From the NCBI RefSeq assembly GCF_004342025.1, contig NZ_SLWN01000005.1, positions 517,481 through 581,480 on the forward strand: DNA of 64,000 bases, written 5' to 3'. Source of the DNA: Kribbella steppae (GTDB lineage Bacteria; Actinomycetota; Actinomycetes; Propionibacteriales; Kribbellaceae). The notes beneath the pieces are model-generated. The model did no database searches. It was given only the letters and a program-made list of their open reading frames with translations, and was not told the origin of the DNA. Within the stretch, counting starts at the first letter, position 1. Each line of letters opens with the position of its first letter. The translations under genes and the position numbers were made by a program. Shown piece after piece: positions 8,223-17,424 of this stretch.

Positions 8223-8251
8223 GGGCACCTGCATCTAGTTGCCTCGGCACC
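8216..8251. repeat. 14-bp direct repeat at the lipase 3' end
   Basis: GTTGCCTGGGCACC (8216-8229) and GTTGCCTCGGCACC (8238-8251) match at 13 of 14 positions with a 22-bp period. The second copy encodes the last residues of the lipase, and its stop codon (8235-8237) lies between the copies. Confidence 0.6.
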
Positions 8252-10952
8252 CCACTCCGTCACCGGATTGCTTGCCTGCGGCCCCTGACGGAGGGTTACA
8301 GTCCTCCAGCCGGTCCCGGACCCGATGGTGCTCGGTGAGCGACTCGGCCAGCGCATACCCGAGGGAGCGGTACGCCTCGAAGTCCCACTCGTCGTAGAAC
8401 TGGTCACCGGTGGTACGCGGCGGGAAGTCGGGGTGACCGGCGGCGTACTGCTCGATGTCCCAGCCGAGGTGACCGGCCAGCACCGCCTTCACGAAGAAGA
8501 TCTCGGTCTTGTACGGCTTCTCCTGGCCGTCCTTCAACGGATGGGTCGCGATGCCGTAGGCCCACGCCCGATCGGCCCGCGGCTTGGACCCGCGGATCAT
8601 CGGCGACGGGTCGATGTCGATCTGGATCCCGTGGTCCATCCGGGCGGTCGCGATCGCCTCGGCCAGCGCGGTGAACCGGTCCTCGGCGTCGTTCGACGCG
8701 TCGATCACGATCACCTGGGCCGGCTCCCGGCGGAGCGCCTCGACCAGGCCGAGGTTGTCGTAGTGTCCACCGTCGGTGACATAGATCCGCCGGTCGTACA
8801 TCGACGGCTGACCGATCCCCTCCAGCAGCAGCCGGTACGGCCCGGGCTTGTCGATCACGCTGCCGACGTACCGCCGTACCTTCGGGACGACCCCACGGAC
8901 GTCGGGGAACGCGGGCTCGGGCCGGTTGTTCCAGTACGGGTTCGGCAGCCACACCCCGAGCCGCGCGTTCAGTACGGCGAGCAGCAGCCGGACCGGCCGG
9001 GTCCGCGCGTTCACCCGGCCGGTGAGCGGGCTGACAGCGGCACCGCTGATCGCCATCGCGGCCGGCACGGTCACCTCGCGCTTGAGCATGTCGGCCTCAC
9101 GCTCGTAGTCGTCGGTCGTCCGCCGGCCGCCGTCCGGCAGCGAGCGGTCGCCCACGATCCCGATCTGCTCGGCGTCGAAGACGAACGGCACGCAGTCGCG
9201 CTGGCTCGGCACGAAGTCCGCGTCGGACACGTTCGCGACACCCGCGATGACGAGTTGCGGTCCGCCGTCGACCGGCTTCGCCCATTCGGAGTACCGCAGC
9301 CGCAGGTGGTAGTCGAGGGCGACCGCGGCACCGTTGTCCTTGCGCGTCACCAGGAACGCGCGCGACAGCCGCTCGCGGTAGAACGAGTGCAGCGACGTCC
9401 GGTTCGCGTCGGTGAGCACCTTGATCGCGACCGCGATCGCGGCCAGCACCAGCGCGACGTTCCAGTCGTCCTGGTACGCAGGGTCGATCGCGTACCCGCC
9501 GGTCCAGCGCAGCAGCGCGATGACCGCCGCGACCACGATGATCGTGGTGCCGGCCCACGGCGCGAGCTTGGTCCGGGCGAACGCGAGCAACCGGGCCCGC
9601 ATCCCGGCCGCCTCCTTGCCCTCGACCGCGAGCCCGTTCCACACCGACTTACCGAGACCGATCAGGACGACGACCAGCGCGGTGAACGATGCGAGCCCCT
9701 GTTTCGTGGGGTCGACCAACGCCAGCAACGCCGACGGGAGACTCGGCTGATCGGCGGACCCACCCGGCAGTTGTCCCAGCAGATAAAGGCCTCCCGGTAC
9801 GCCGAGCAACAATACGGCGACCGGTACGCCGTACCGGAGCGAGACGTTGCCGATCGTCGTCAGCAGCATCCGGACCACATCGGGCATCCGGGCCCAACGG
9901 TCCCACACCTTCTCCAGGACGAACATCGCCGCACTGAGGGCGAGCGGGAACAACGACAGCGCGAGGAAGTGCCACGAGTCGTTCGGCCGCCAGTCCACGT
10001 GGATGGTGGTGCCCTCCGACGTGATCACCTTCTGGTCGGCCAGGAACCAGCCGAGCACCCACGCGATCGCGCGCAGCGTGATCCCGATCAGCAACAGGTT
10101 GACGACCAGCCCGAACAACACCGACAACGCGGCCCGGAACATCGCCCGGCCGCCCTGCAACAGGTAGCGGGTCTGCCGCCGCAACCGCGCGAGCTCCGGC
10201 GATCCCGGCGAGAACGGATCGGCGCAGGTCCGCCGGAGTACATGGAAAGCGGCGGCCATATAGCCACCGCCGCTGACGCCGATCACGGTCGACGCCTTGT
10301 CGTAGAAGCCCTTCTCCCGCAGGAGTTGCAGCGCACCGAGGCAGAACGAGGCCGATCGGATGCCGCCACCGGAACAGGCGATCACCAGCCGGCCGTCGTC
10401 CTTGCCGTCGTCCCTGATCCGCCGGAACGTCGCCGGCGGATCGAGCAGGACGCCGTACAACTTCCGCTGCCCGAAGCGGCTGGACGCGAAGTAGGCGACG
10501 GCGAGGATGAGTACGCCGACGAGGCCGATGCCGCGCATCAGCCAGCTGAACCAGCCCGTCGACAGATCGGCGCAGGGACCGGTCGACGCGCCGAACTCGG
10601 TCCACAGCCAGACGTCCTCGATCACGTCGAGCACCGCGGCGGTGAAGACCAGCCACGACCCGACCGCGGCGATCTGCTTCCACGACTGGCGATTCAGGAA
10701 CTTGATGTACTTGTAGGCACGGAACGCCGCATAGACGTAGGCCATGATGAACGTCGCGTCGAGCAGCAACGACAGCCGGCCGGGCACCTCACAGTCGAAC
10801 GCCGAACCGGATGCATCGTGGACCGCGTCGCGCATCGGCCACTGGACGACGGCGAGGACGACAGCGAGTTGAAGGGTCTTGGTGAGCGTCCGACGCCGGC
10901 CGATCTGCTCGATCGTGGCGTCGCCTTTGGTGCCGTCCGATTCCCCGAGCAT
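8235..10952 (-). CDS. Membrane-associated patatin-like phospholipase
   Basis: A 905-residue protein combining membrane helices with a patatin-type acyl hydrolase. The N-terminal 160 residues contain about three helices. The patatin oxyanion loop GGGIRS (195-200), nucleophile elbow GVSGG (Ser227) and catalytic-dyad DGG (Asp727) are all present. Between about 280 and 560 several further hydrophobic segments are inserted between elbow and dyad, making it much longer than bacterial patatins. The family cleaves acyl chains from phospholipids or glycolipids. The ATG at 10952 is chosen because the upstream extension is Pro/Ser/Arg low-complexity sequence overlapping the next gene. Substrate unknown. 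Confidence 0.85.
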   Translation of the reverse strand: MLGESDGTKGDATIEQIGRRRTLTKTLQLAVVLAVVQWPMRDAVHDASGSAFDCEVPGRLSLLLDATFIMAYVYAAFRAYKYIKFLNRQSWKQIAAVGSWLVFTAAVLDVIEDVWLWTEFGASTGPCADLSTGWFSWLMRGIGLVGVLILAVAYFASSRFGQRKLYGVLLDPPATFRRIRDDGKDDGRLVIACSGGGIRSASFCLGALQLLREKGFYDKASTVIGVSGGGYMAAAFHVLRRTCADPFSPGSPELARLRRQTRYLLQGGRAMFRAALSVLFGLVVNLLLIGITLRAIAWVLGWFLADQKVITSEGTTIHVDWRPNDSWHFLALSLFPLALSAAMFVLEKVWDRWARMPDVVRMLLTTIGNVSLRYGVPVAVLLLGVPGGLYLLGQLPGGSADQPSLPSALLALVDPTKQGLASFTALVVVLIGLGKSVWNGLAVEGKEAAGMRARLLAFARTKLAPWAGTTIIVVAAVIALLRWTGGYAIDPAYQDDWNVALVLAAIAVAIKVLTDANRTSLHSFYRERLSRAFLVTRKDNGAAVALDYHLRLRYSEWAKPVDGGPQLVIAGVANVSDADFVPSQRDCVPFVFDAEQIGIVGDRSLPDGGRRTTDDYEREADMLKREVTVPAAMAISGAAVSPLTGRVNARTRPVRLLLAVLNARLGVWLPNPYWNNRPEPAFPDVRGVVPKVRRYVGSVIDKPGPYRLLLEGIGQPSMYDRRIYVTDGGHYDNLGLVEALRREPAQVIVIDASNDAEDRFTALAEAIATARMDHGIQIDIDPSPMIRGSKPRADRAWAYGIATHPLKDGQEKPYKTEIFFVKAVLAGHLGWDIEQYAAGHPDFPPRTTGDQFYDEWDFEAYRSLGYALAESLTEHHRVRDRLEDCNPPSGAAGKQSGDGVGCRGN

Positions 10953-10977
10953 CGCCCTATGATGCCGGTCGCGCGGT

Positions 10978-11202
10978 TCAGGCAGCCAACTGAGACTCGC
11001 TGATGCGCAGGAGCGGGCGGTCGGTCTGCTCGAGGGCGGCCAACTGGGTGCAGGCGAGCGCGATCGCTTCGGCCTGCGAGTGGCAGCCGTCGGCGTACCA
11101 GTACGGATCGTCGGGCTGGCGATCCTCGGCGTCGTCGATGTCGGCGTACCAGCAGTCACGCCCGTGACAGCGGTAGTGCACGACCCGAACCTTGAGCTTC
11201 AT
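10978..11202 (-). CDS. Small hypothetical protein
   Basis: A 74-residue protein of unknown function lying 25 bp upstream of the lipase. The N-terminal half has two Cys residues (Cys13 and Cys17, in HYRCHGRDCWYADID) and a second aromatic cluster, PYWYADGCHSQAEAI. The C-terminal half is helical with an ALACTQLAALEQ segment. The pattern resembles small HicB-like beta-alpha proteins but no assignment is possible. It may be the first gene of a two-gene unit with the lipase. Confidence 0.55.
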   Translation of the reverse strand: MKLKVRVVHYRCHGRDCWYADIDDAEDRQPDDPYWYADGCHSQAEAIALACTQLAALEQTDRPLLRISESQLAA

Positions 11203-11262
11203 GCGCGATAGGACGCCGGTCCTGGATCCCCGGTTCCAGCCCTTCGATCCTGGTGTGAAGGG

Positions 11263-11280
11263 TTTACAACGATGGCAAAG
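11263..11280. promoter_or_regulatory. Possible operator half-site upstream of GH43 gene
   Basis: TTTACAACG followed by ATGGCAAAG stands out in the GC-rich leader. TTTACAACG resembles one half of LacI-type operators seen upstream of actinobacterial glycosidase genes, but the second half is poorly conserved. Weak evidence. Confidence 0.2.
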
Positions 11281-11333
11281 TCGCAGTACAAACGACGGGA
11301 CCGGTCCGCCCCTCCGGCTCGAGAGGTTCTGCC

Positions 11334-12767
11334 ATGAGGTTCTTCCGCCCCGTCCTCGGCGTCACCATCGCGATTCTGCTCACCGGCGTACTGGCAGGTC
11401 CCGCTCCAGCTGCTGAAAGACCTGGACAGGAGAACGCGGTGCAGTCGCAGACCTTCCGCAACCCGGTGAACCCGTCGGCCGACCCGTCGCTGATGTTCGA
11501 CAACGGCCGGTACTACGTCGCGACCACCCGCGGCGACCGGATCGGGATCTGGTCGTCGCCGAGTCTGGCGACGCTGCTGGTCGAGCCCGAGCAGGTGGTG
11601 TGGCGGGACTCGGATCCGAGCCGCAACACGCAGATGTGGGCGCCGGCGTTCCGCAAGGTGGACGGCCGTTGGTACATCTACTACACCGCCTCGGACGGCG
11701 TGGACGCGAACCACCGGATGTACGTGATCGAGTCCGAGGGCGACAACCCGCTCGGGCCGTACCACTTCAAGGCGAAGATCGCGGACTTCGGCGAGTACGC
11801 GATCGACGGCGAGCCGATCACGGTGAACGGGCAGCAGTACTTCGTCTGGACCGGACCCGGCCGTGGTCAGGGCGGGCCCGCGCAGCTGTACATCGCGCGG
11901 ATGAGCAACCCGTGGACCGTCACCGGCGGCCGGGTCGCGATCCCGGCGGACGGCGGATGCACCGAGGTACGGGAGGGACCGACGCCGATCTACGGCAACG
12001 GGCGGGTGTTCCTGACCTACTCCTCGTGCGACACCGGGAAGCCGGACTACCAGCTGTGGATGAAGAGCATCGGGAACGGCGCCGACCCGATGGTCGCATC
12101 GAACTGGGTGCAGCACCCCGGGCCGATCTTCTCCCGCAACGACGCGACCGGCGTCTGGGGACCGGGGCACCACTCGTTCTTCAAGTCCCCTGACGGCACC
12201 GAGGACTGGATCGCGTACCACGGCAAGAACACCAGCACGTACACGTACTCCTTCCGCACCAGCCGCGTGCAGAAGATCAGCTGGAACACCGACGGCACTC
12301 CCAACTTGGGCAGGCCGTTGGCCGCCGGTGCCACCCAGAGCTTGCCTTCCGGTGACCCCGGCACGGCGAACTACTGGATCAACGACTTCGACACCGGCAC
12401 CGGCCTCAACCAGGTCGAGTACGCCGGCAACTGGAACTCCGGCTCCGGCTGCGGCACACAGTGTTTCTGGGGCAACGACCACTGGAGCGGCGAGACCAAC
12501 GCGTCGGCCACCATCCGCTTCACCGGCACCAAGGTCGCCTTGCTGAGCGTTGTCGACGTTGGCAACGGCATCGCCGGCATCTCCATCGACGGCGGCGCTG
12601 AACAACGCATCGACTACTACAGCTCGATCCGAGTCGGCGAACAACTCATCTACGTCAGCCCAAACCTCCCAGCAGGCCCCCACACCCTGAAGGTCCGCGT
12701 CACCGGCGACAAGAACCCCGCCTCCGGCAGCACCGTCATCAGCCTCGACCGCATCGAGGTCTACTGA
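11334..12767 (+). CDS. Secreted glycoside hydrolase family 43 enzyme with C-terminal binding domain
   Basis: A 477-residue exported glycosidase. Residues 1-27 are a Sec signal peptide ending at PAPAA. The five-bladed GH43 catalytic domain follows, with the general base in NPSADPSL (Asp50), the pKa-modulating Asp in AIDGEP (Asp158) and the general acid in EVREGP (Glu214). GH43 enzymes release arabinose or xylose from plant arabinan and arabinoxylan. From about residue 345 a beta-rich domain (ending ISLDRIEVY) looks like a carbohydrate-binding jelly roll. The ATG follows GAGAGG. It faces the GH106/ABC operon and shares its 3' palindrome. Confidence 0.9.
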   Translation: MRFFRPVLGVTIAILLTGVLAGPAPAAERPGQENAVQSQTFRNPVNPSADPSLMFDNGRYYVATTRGDRIGIWSSPSLATLLVEPEQVVWRDSDPSRNTQMWAPAFRKVDGRWYIYYTASDGVDANHRMYVIESEGDNPLGPYHFKAKIADFGEYAIDGEPITVNGQQYFVWTGPGRGQGGPAQLYIARMSNPWTVTGGRVAIPADGGCTEVREGPTPIYGNGRVFLTYSSCDTGKPDYQLWMKSIGNGADPMVASNWVQHPGPIFSRNDATGVWGPGHHSFFKSPDGTEDWIAYHGKNTSTYTYSFRTSRVQKISWNTDGTPNLGRPLAAGATQSLPSGDPGTANYWINDFDTGTGLNQVEYAGNWNSGSGCGTQCFWGNDHWSGETNASATIRFTGTKVALLSVVDVGNGIAGISIDGGAEQRIDYYSSIRVGEQLIYVSPNLPAGPHTLKVRVTGDKNPASGSTVISLDRIEVY

Positions 12768-12776
12768 GGTCAGCGC

Positions 12777-12878
12777 GGGACCTAAGGACAGGAGGTAGTG
12801 CGCCGCGGCCGGCGGTCCCCCGCGTGCGGGCACGCCACCGGCAGCGCTCGGCGGGACTACCTCCTGTCCTTCGGTCCC
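12777..12878. repeat. Dispersed long inverted repeat, copy A
   Basis: The arms at 12777-12799 and 12856-12878 are 23-bp inverted repeats matching at 22 positions, with core AAGGACAGGAGGTAGT. A 56-nt centre contains a smaller hairpin (CCCG-CGTG-CGGG). It lies between two convergent genes, and the right arm encodes the last residues and stop codon of the minus-strand GH106 gene. Copy B lies at 51787-51893. It may terminate transcription in both directions. Confidence 0.75.
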
Positions 12879-15800
12879 GATCCCGCGACGCGGACTGGGC
12901 CGAAGAGGCCTGAGGTGTTTTGGCCGGGGAAGATGAAGTGGGTCGGGCTGATGGCGTCGAGGTGGGGGGCTGCGGTGTTGAAGACTTCGACCGTGAGGGT
13001 GTGTTCTCCTGGCGCGACGCCGGTGAGGTCGAAGGTGTACGGCGAGCAGAAGCGGGAGCCGATGCTGACGCCGTCGATCAGTACTTCGGCCGTTCCTCGG
13101 ACTCGGCCGAGGTCCAGGGTCGCGGCTTCCGGGAGGACGAGGCGGCGGGTGTAGCGGACGCCGCCGCTGTACTCGGACAGACCGTGAGTCTCCCAGTTGC
13201 CCAACGGCATTCGGCCGGGGCCAACGGTCGCCCTGATCGGTGCGGTGAGAGCGGCGCCGGCTTCGTGGCCGGGGGTGGTCATCAGGGTGAGCCAGCCGGT
13301 CTTCCCACCTGCAGGTATGTCGGCGACAACCCTGCCTGTGCCAGTGGCGAGTTGCTCGCCGTCGACGCTGAGGACGGCCTCACCGACCAGGTCGACCTCG
13401 AGGCGGGTTGTGCCTGGCGGGAGGTCGAAGCGCAGGTGTTCGATCCGGTCGGGTGATGGCCGGGGGACGGCGAACGTGACGGGCTCGACCACGGTGGTAT
13501 CCGTACCGTCGAGCCAGGCGGCGGCCGGGAGCGGATGAGGTCGGCGGGTGAGGTGCAGGTCGGCCAGCGCACGGTGCCACGGGCGCCGTCGTCCCGTCGG
13601 CACAGTCGATCCGTCGACGGTTGCCTTCCAGTCGTGGTCGGGGATCACCAGACCGTCGACCAGGATTGGGGTCGGCCGGGTCACCTCCACCACGATCGTG
13701 TTCTCGACCCCCGGTCGCAGTACGGCGGCCGCGTCGTACCGCCGTACCCGAGGGGTCGGCCGCTCGTACGGCATGAAGCCACCCTGACGACCCACTTCGA
13801 GATCGTTCACGTACAGCCGCGCCGATCCCCACGCGGTCAACGTGAGCTCGGTGCAATCACCGGGTACGACGGTCGTGCTGTAGCGGATCGCCGTACCAGA
13901 CCCCGGCGAGTCGACCGCGATCCACTCGGGCCGACGGTACGACGCCACGTCGCGAACGAAAGCCACATTCGCCCGGAGGTCCAGCCGCTCGGACGGCGTC
14001 AACCGCAGCTCGAGCTGATGCGTGCCGGCCTGGAGAGCCACCTCGACCGAGCCGAAGTAGCCGCCGTCGTCGGAGATCGGCAGCGGCTGACCGTCGATCA
14101 GCAACTCCTTGGCCGCCGGCGCCCCAACGACCACCGTCGAACTCAAGGTCGACGCTAGCTCGAAGGCCGCGGCGAACGTCACTGTCTGGCCGGCGTCGAC
14201 AGTGCCGAAGTCGAGGAAGTCCTCCGGGACGTGACCCTTCGGGCCGAGCGCGTGGTGATGGATGTGGTCCTTGCGGATCCCCAATGACTCTGAGTACTCG
14301 ACGGGCTCGCCGTTGATGAGACCGTGCGGCCCGAAGGTCGCGTGCGCCGGTCGCCAGTCGTCCGAACCCTCGACGCGATGCTCCAGCGCCCAGCGCTCGA
14401 CCACGACATCACCTGAGGGAGCCTTGGCCGGCCAAGCGAAGTCGCCCCACGTGTTGTCCAGGGTCGGAATCAGCTCGACGTCCCAGTCACCCTCGAGCGT
14501 CGACTCCACCCGCACGCCCGGCTCCTCAGCCACCGCAGACGGGTTGCCCTCGGCAAACACCACCAGCGCGGCAGGGCCGTGATCGAACGGAACGACGACC
14601 TCACCGTCCTTGCAGGCAAGAGGTTTCGAGGAACCGTCGAACGGATTCACCAGCAGCGGCGGGCCTGGCATGTCGCGGACCCGCAACCTCACCTCGTCCA
14701 GATACCGCGAAGGATCGAAGGAGTACCCAACACTCGCCCACTCGTGACTGATCCCCCGCCCCACAGGCTGGCCGTCGATCTGCGTCGCGCTCCACTCGGT
14801 CGGCGTGACGAACACGACCAGCGCGTCGTCGACCTCCCGAGTCAGCACCGGCACGTCCGCCTCCACCCGCCGCGGCAACCGCGCCAGCGACGAAGGCACA
14901 TCAGCGGCCTCGGCCACCACCACAACCTCACCGGACAGCCCGTCAGGAACGGCGCCTACGGCAACTACCAACCCGCCCGCGGCGGTGAACTCGGAGAGCC
15001 GCTCGATCACGGCATCCTCGAGCACGGTTGCCGCAGGCAACACAATGGCCGAGTACCGCTCGTCCGCGATCGACAGCTGCGGCCCGTCCGCCACCTGGGC
15101 GCCGGCCAGCGACTCGTCGTCGATCACATCCGCGTCGATCCGCGCCCGATCCAGCACCCCGAGCACTGGTGCGAACCAGGTCGCATCCCCGACCAGCTCC
15201 CGGTACACCTCCTGAGCAAGCAGCGCCGCAGGACCAGGCCCGTCCATGGTCAGATCGGCCTGAGCCGTCGCATTCGGGAACAGTACGGCGACCTCACACA
15301 CGTGCCGCCCCAACGACAACGCCGCGCACAGCCGTGTCACCGCATCCGCGAACGCCTTGTGATGCCGCCAGTACGGCTGACGCCAGTCAGTTGACGGCGG
15401 TGCCCATTCCCACCACCCGGCCCGCGTCGTGTAGTAGACGGCATGCGGGTTGTACAGCGTCGCCCCGGTCCGCAACCACGGCAGCAACCAGTCGAACGTC
15501 TCCTCCAACGTCCCACCCCATCCGGTGGAGTGAAACGCCTCGATCCACGTCCGCGGCCGCTCGTACAGATGGGCCAATGACGAGTGGATCCGCGCATCAC
15601 CATGGTGGTCCGACCCCGGCGCACTGAACCACCGATGCGTCCGCGCATAGTCGGCGTACAACTCGACACCCTCGACCGGCAGCCCGGCTCGCGCCGGATC
15701 CTGCTGGTCGCACCCGACCACGAGCCCATGCTTCTCGTGCCACTCGTGCAACGGCCGGAAGAACGCCTCCTCCGCCAACGACGCCCTCAGCGCGTGGTAG

Positions 15801-16594
15801 TCCCGCCGTACCCGATCCCCATCCGGTACGGCGGAATCCCACAGCGCACTGAGTCGGTCGCGGAGGTCGTACCCATAACGCGCCAGGAATCGCTCTGCGA
15901 AGTCAGCGGACCACGTGGGCACCGACGGCAACTCGTCCTGGAACGACCCGACCACGACCCGACCAAGTCGGTCCCCCAGCCGCCGCTCGAACTCACCGTG
16001 CACCTGATCGAGCAACGCCGTACAGGCGGAAGGACTCAGGTAGTCGAACCCATGGTCCGTCTCGTAGAACAACGACAGCTGGGACTCGACGAGCACCTCA
16101 CACGACGCCCCGGCCGCATCAGCAACCACCTCAGCCGCAGGCTCCACCGCCGCAGAGATCACCCGACCACCCGCCGGACACCGCACCGTCAGCCGCCCAG
16201 TCCCACTCACCGTCAGCCGCTGCAGACGACGACCGGCGTACACGGGCTGCCGAGCCACCAACCGCGCCTGGATGTCCGCCCCGGAGAACCCGAGTTGGTC
16301 GTAGAACCACAACGAGACACCCAACTCGGCAGCGTCGTCGCAGACCCCGAGGAAGATCTCCCACCACCGCTCCGAGAAGAACGGCGGATCGTCCGCATCG
16401 CACCCGTGGTCGGACCCAGCCGGGGCCAGATTCAGTACGACGAGTTGGTACACCCCACCCTCGACGAACCGCTCGAGCTGCCAGCGCAGCCGAGCCGGGT
16501 CGAGCGGTTCGCCGCTCCACCACCAGATGGGCGCAGGTGAGTAGGCCCTGGGCGGATCGGTCAGAACCGACGCCAGGCGAGGGGGAAGTGCCAC
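12857..16594 (-). CDS. GH106-like alpha-L-rhamnosidase
   Basis: A 1245-residue glycosidase, last gene of an ABC-transporter operon. The N-terminus carries family-106 landmarks: IWWWSGEPLD, an ERFVEGGVYQLVVLN strand, and FFSERWWEIFLGVCDDAAELG followed by LWFYDQLGFSG. A TIM-barrel core follows to about residue 450, then several beta-sandwich regions. The last (about 1120-1235) resembles the galactose-binding-like domain typical of these enzymes. No signal peptide is seen, so glycosides are probably imported and cleaved inside. The ATG at 16594 lies 2 nt after the permease stop. GH106 assignment is by motif memory; another large retaining or inverting family is possible. Confidence 0.78.
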   Translation of the reverse strand: MALPPRLASVLTDPPRAYSPAPIWWWSGEPLDPARLRWQLERFVEGGVYQLVVLNLAPAGSDHGCDADDPPFFSERWWEIFLGVCDDAAELGVSLWFYDQLGFSGADIQARLVARQPVYAGRRLQRLTVSGTGRLTVRCPAGGRVISAAVEPAAEVVADAAGASCEVLVESQLSLFYETDHGFDYLSPSACTALLDQVHGEFERRLGDRLGRVVVGSFQDELPSVPTWSADFAERFLARYGYDLRDRLSALWDSAVPDGDRVRRDYHALRASLAEEAFFRPLHEWHEKHGLVVGCDQQDPARAGLPVEGVELYADYARTHRWFSAPGSDHHGDARIHSSLAHLYERPRTWIEAFHSTGWGGTLEETFDWLLPWLRTGATLYNPHAVYYTTRAGWWEWAPPSTDWRQPYWRHHKAFADAVTRLCAALSLGRHVCEVAVLFPNATAQADLTMDGPGPAALLAQEVYRELVGDATWFAPVLGVLDRARIDADVIDDESLAGAQVADGPQLSIADERYSAIVLPAATVLEDAVIERLSEFTAAGGLVVAVGAVPDGLSGEVVVVAEAADVPSSLARLPRRVEADVPVLTREVDDALVVFVTPTEWSATQIDGQPVGRGISHEWASVGYSFDPSRYLDEVRLRVRDMPGPPLLVNPFDGSSKPLACKDGEVVVPFDHGPAALVVFAEGNPSAVAEEPGVRVESTLEGDWDVELIPTLDNTWGDFAWPAKAPSGDVVVERWALEHRVEGSDDWRPAHATFGPHGLINGEPVEYSESLGIRKDHIHHHALGPKGHVPEDFLDFGTVDAGQTVTFAAAFELASTLSSTVVVGAPAAKELLIDGQPLPISDDGGYFGSVEVALQAGTHQLELRLTPSERLDLRANVAFVRDVASYRRPEWIAVDSPGSGTAIRYSTTVVPGDCTELTLTAWGSARLYVNDLEVGRQGGFMPYERPTPRVRRYDAAAVLRPGVENTIVVEVTRPTPILVDGLVIPDHDWKATVDGSTVPTGRRRPWHRALADLHLTRRPHPLPAAAWLDGTDTTVVEPVTFAVPRPSPDRIEHLRFDLPPGTTRLEVDLVGEAVLSVDGEQLATGTGRVVADIPAGGKTGWLTLMTTPGHEAGAALTAPIRATVGPGRMPLGNWETHGLSEYSGGVRYTRRLVLPEAATLDLGRVRGTAEVLIDGVSIGSRFCSPYTFDLTGVAPGEHTLTVEVFNTAAPHLDAISPTHFIFPGQNTSGLFGPVRVAGSGPKDRR

Positions 16595-16596
16595 GG

Positions 16597-17424
16597 TTAT
16601 CCCTTCAGGCCGCTGGAGAAGCCGCGAATCACGTACCGCTGGAGGACCAGGAAGACCAGCAGAATGGGCAGCGCGGCCAGCACCAGGCCGGCTGCGACGA
16701 GTCCGTAGTCCGAGGTGTATTCGTTGACGAAGGCAAACACCCGGACCGGGACGGTCTCCCGGCCGGAGCCGCCGAGGTAGAGCAACGGCGTGAAGAAGTC
16801 GTTCCAGATGTGGACCGCGTTGAGGATCAGCACGGTGCCGGTGATCGGCCGCAGCAGCGGGAAGATCACGTACCCGAACGCCTGCAGGTGCGAGGCGCCG
16901 TCGATCAGCGCCGCGTTGGTGTAGTCGGCCGGCAACGACCTGATGAACCCGGTGTAGAGGAACACCGTGAACGGCAACTGGATCCCGGTGTAGAACAGGA
17001 TCATCCCCTGGTAGGTGCCGAGCAGGCCCATGTTGTTGACCATTTGATACAGCGGGATCATCCCGAGCTGGAACGGCAGGATGATGCCGACCAGGAACAG
17101 GATGTAGAGGCTGTAGCTGAGCCTGGATGCCGTACGGGCCAGGAAGTACGCCGCCAGCGACCCGAGCACGATCAACACGACGACGCTGCTCACCGTGATG
17201 AGCGTGCTGTTGAGCAGCGCCGAGCCGAGTGAGGCCGACTGCCAGGCCTCGCCGAAGCTGCCGACCGACGGCGGATCGGGGAGCGACAGCGGCTTGTTCG
17301 CGATCTGCTCCGGATCCTTGAAGGCCAACGTCACCAGGGCGTAGACCGGGAACAGGAACATGATCGCGACCGCGATCATGACGACCTCGCGCACCAGGGT
17401 GCGTGGGCGGTAGCCGGTCCTCAT
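16597..17424 (-). CDS. Carbohydrate ABC permease, MalG/UgpE type
   Basis: A 275-residue membrane subunit with six predicted helices. The EAA loop reads LPADYTNAALIDGASHLQAF. The N-terminal RPRTLVREVVMIAVAIMFLF enters the first helix, and the chain ends VLQRYVIRGFSSGLKG, a characteristic end for this family. The ATG at 17424 overlaps the stop of the partner permease as ATGA. It forms the translocation pore with the product of the 17421-18353 gene and delivers substrate to the cytoplasmic GH106 enzyme encoded just downstream. Confidence 0.93.
   Translation of the reverse strand: MRTGYRPRTLVREVVMIAVAIMFLFPVYALVTLAFKDPEQIANKPLSLPDPPSVGSFGEAWQSASLGSALLNSTLITVSSVVVLIVLGSLAAYFLARTASRLSYSLYILFLVGIILPFQLGMIPLYQMVNNMGLLGTYQGMILFYTGIQLPFTVFLYTGFIRSLPADYTNAALIDGASHLQAFGYVIFPLLRPITGTVLILNAVHIWNDFFTPLLYLGGSGRETVPVRVFAFVNEYTSDYGLVAAGLVLAALPILLVFLVLQRYVIRGFSSGLKG

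Noticed and set aside
8051..8235. Possible tRNA or riboswitch in the structured region after the lipase
   Set aside because: No TTCRA T-loop, no acceptor stem and no known riboswitch core could be found; kept only as an unexplained structure.
8325..11003. Open frame of 892 codons on the plus strand
   Set aside because: It is antisense to the patatin-like gene, rich in Arg, Asp, Gln and Pro, with no recognisable domain; high GC content produces such frames.
11199..12833. Minus-strand frame across the GH43 gene
   Set aside because: Antisense to a clear secreted glycosidase with signal peptide; its first codons merely read through repeat copy A.
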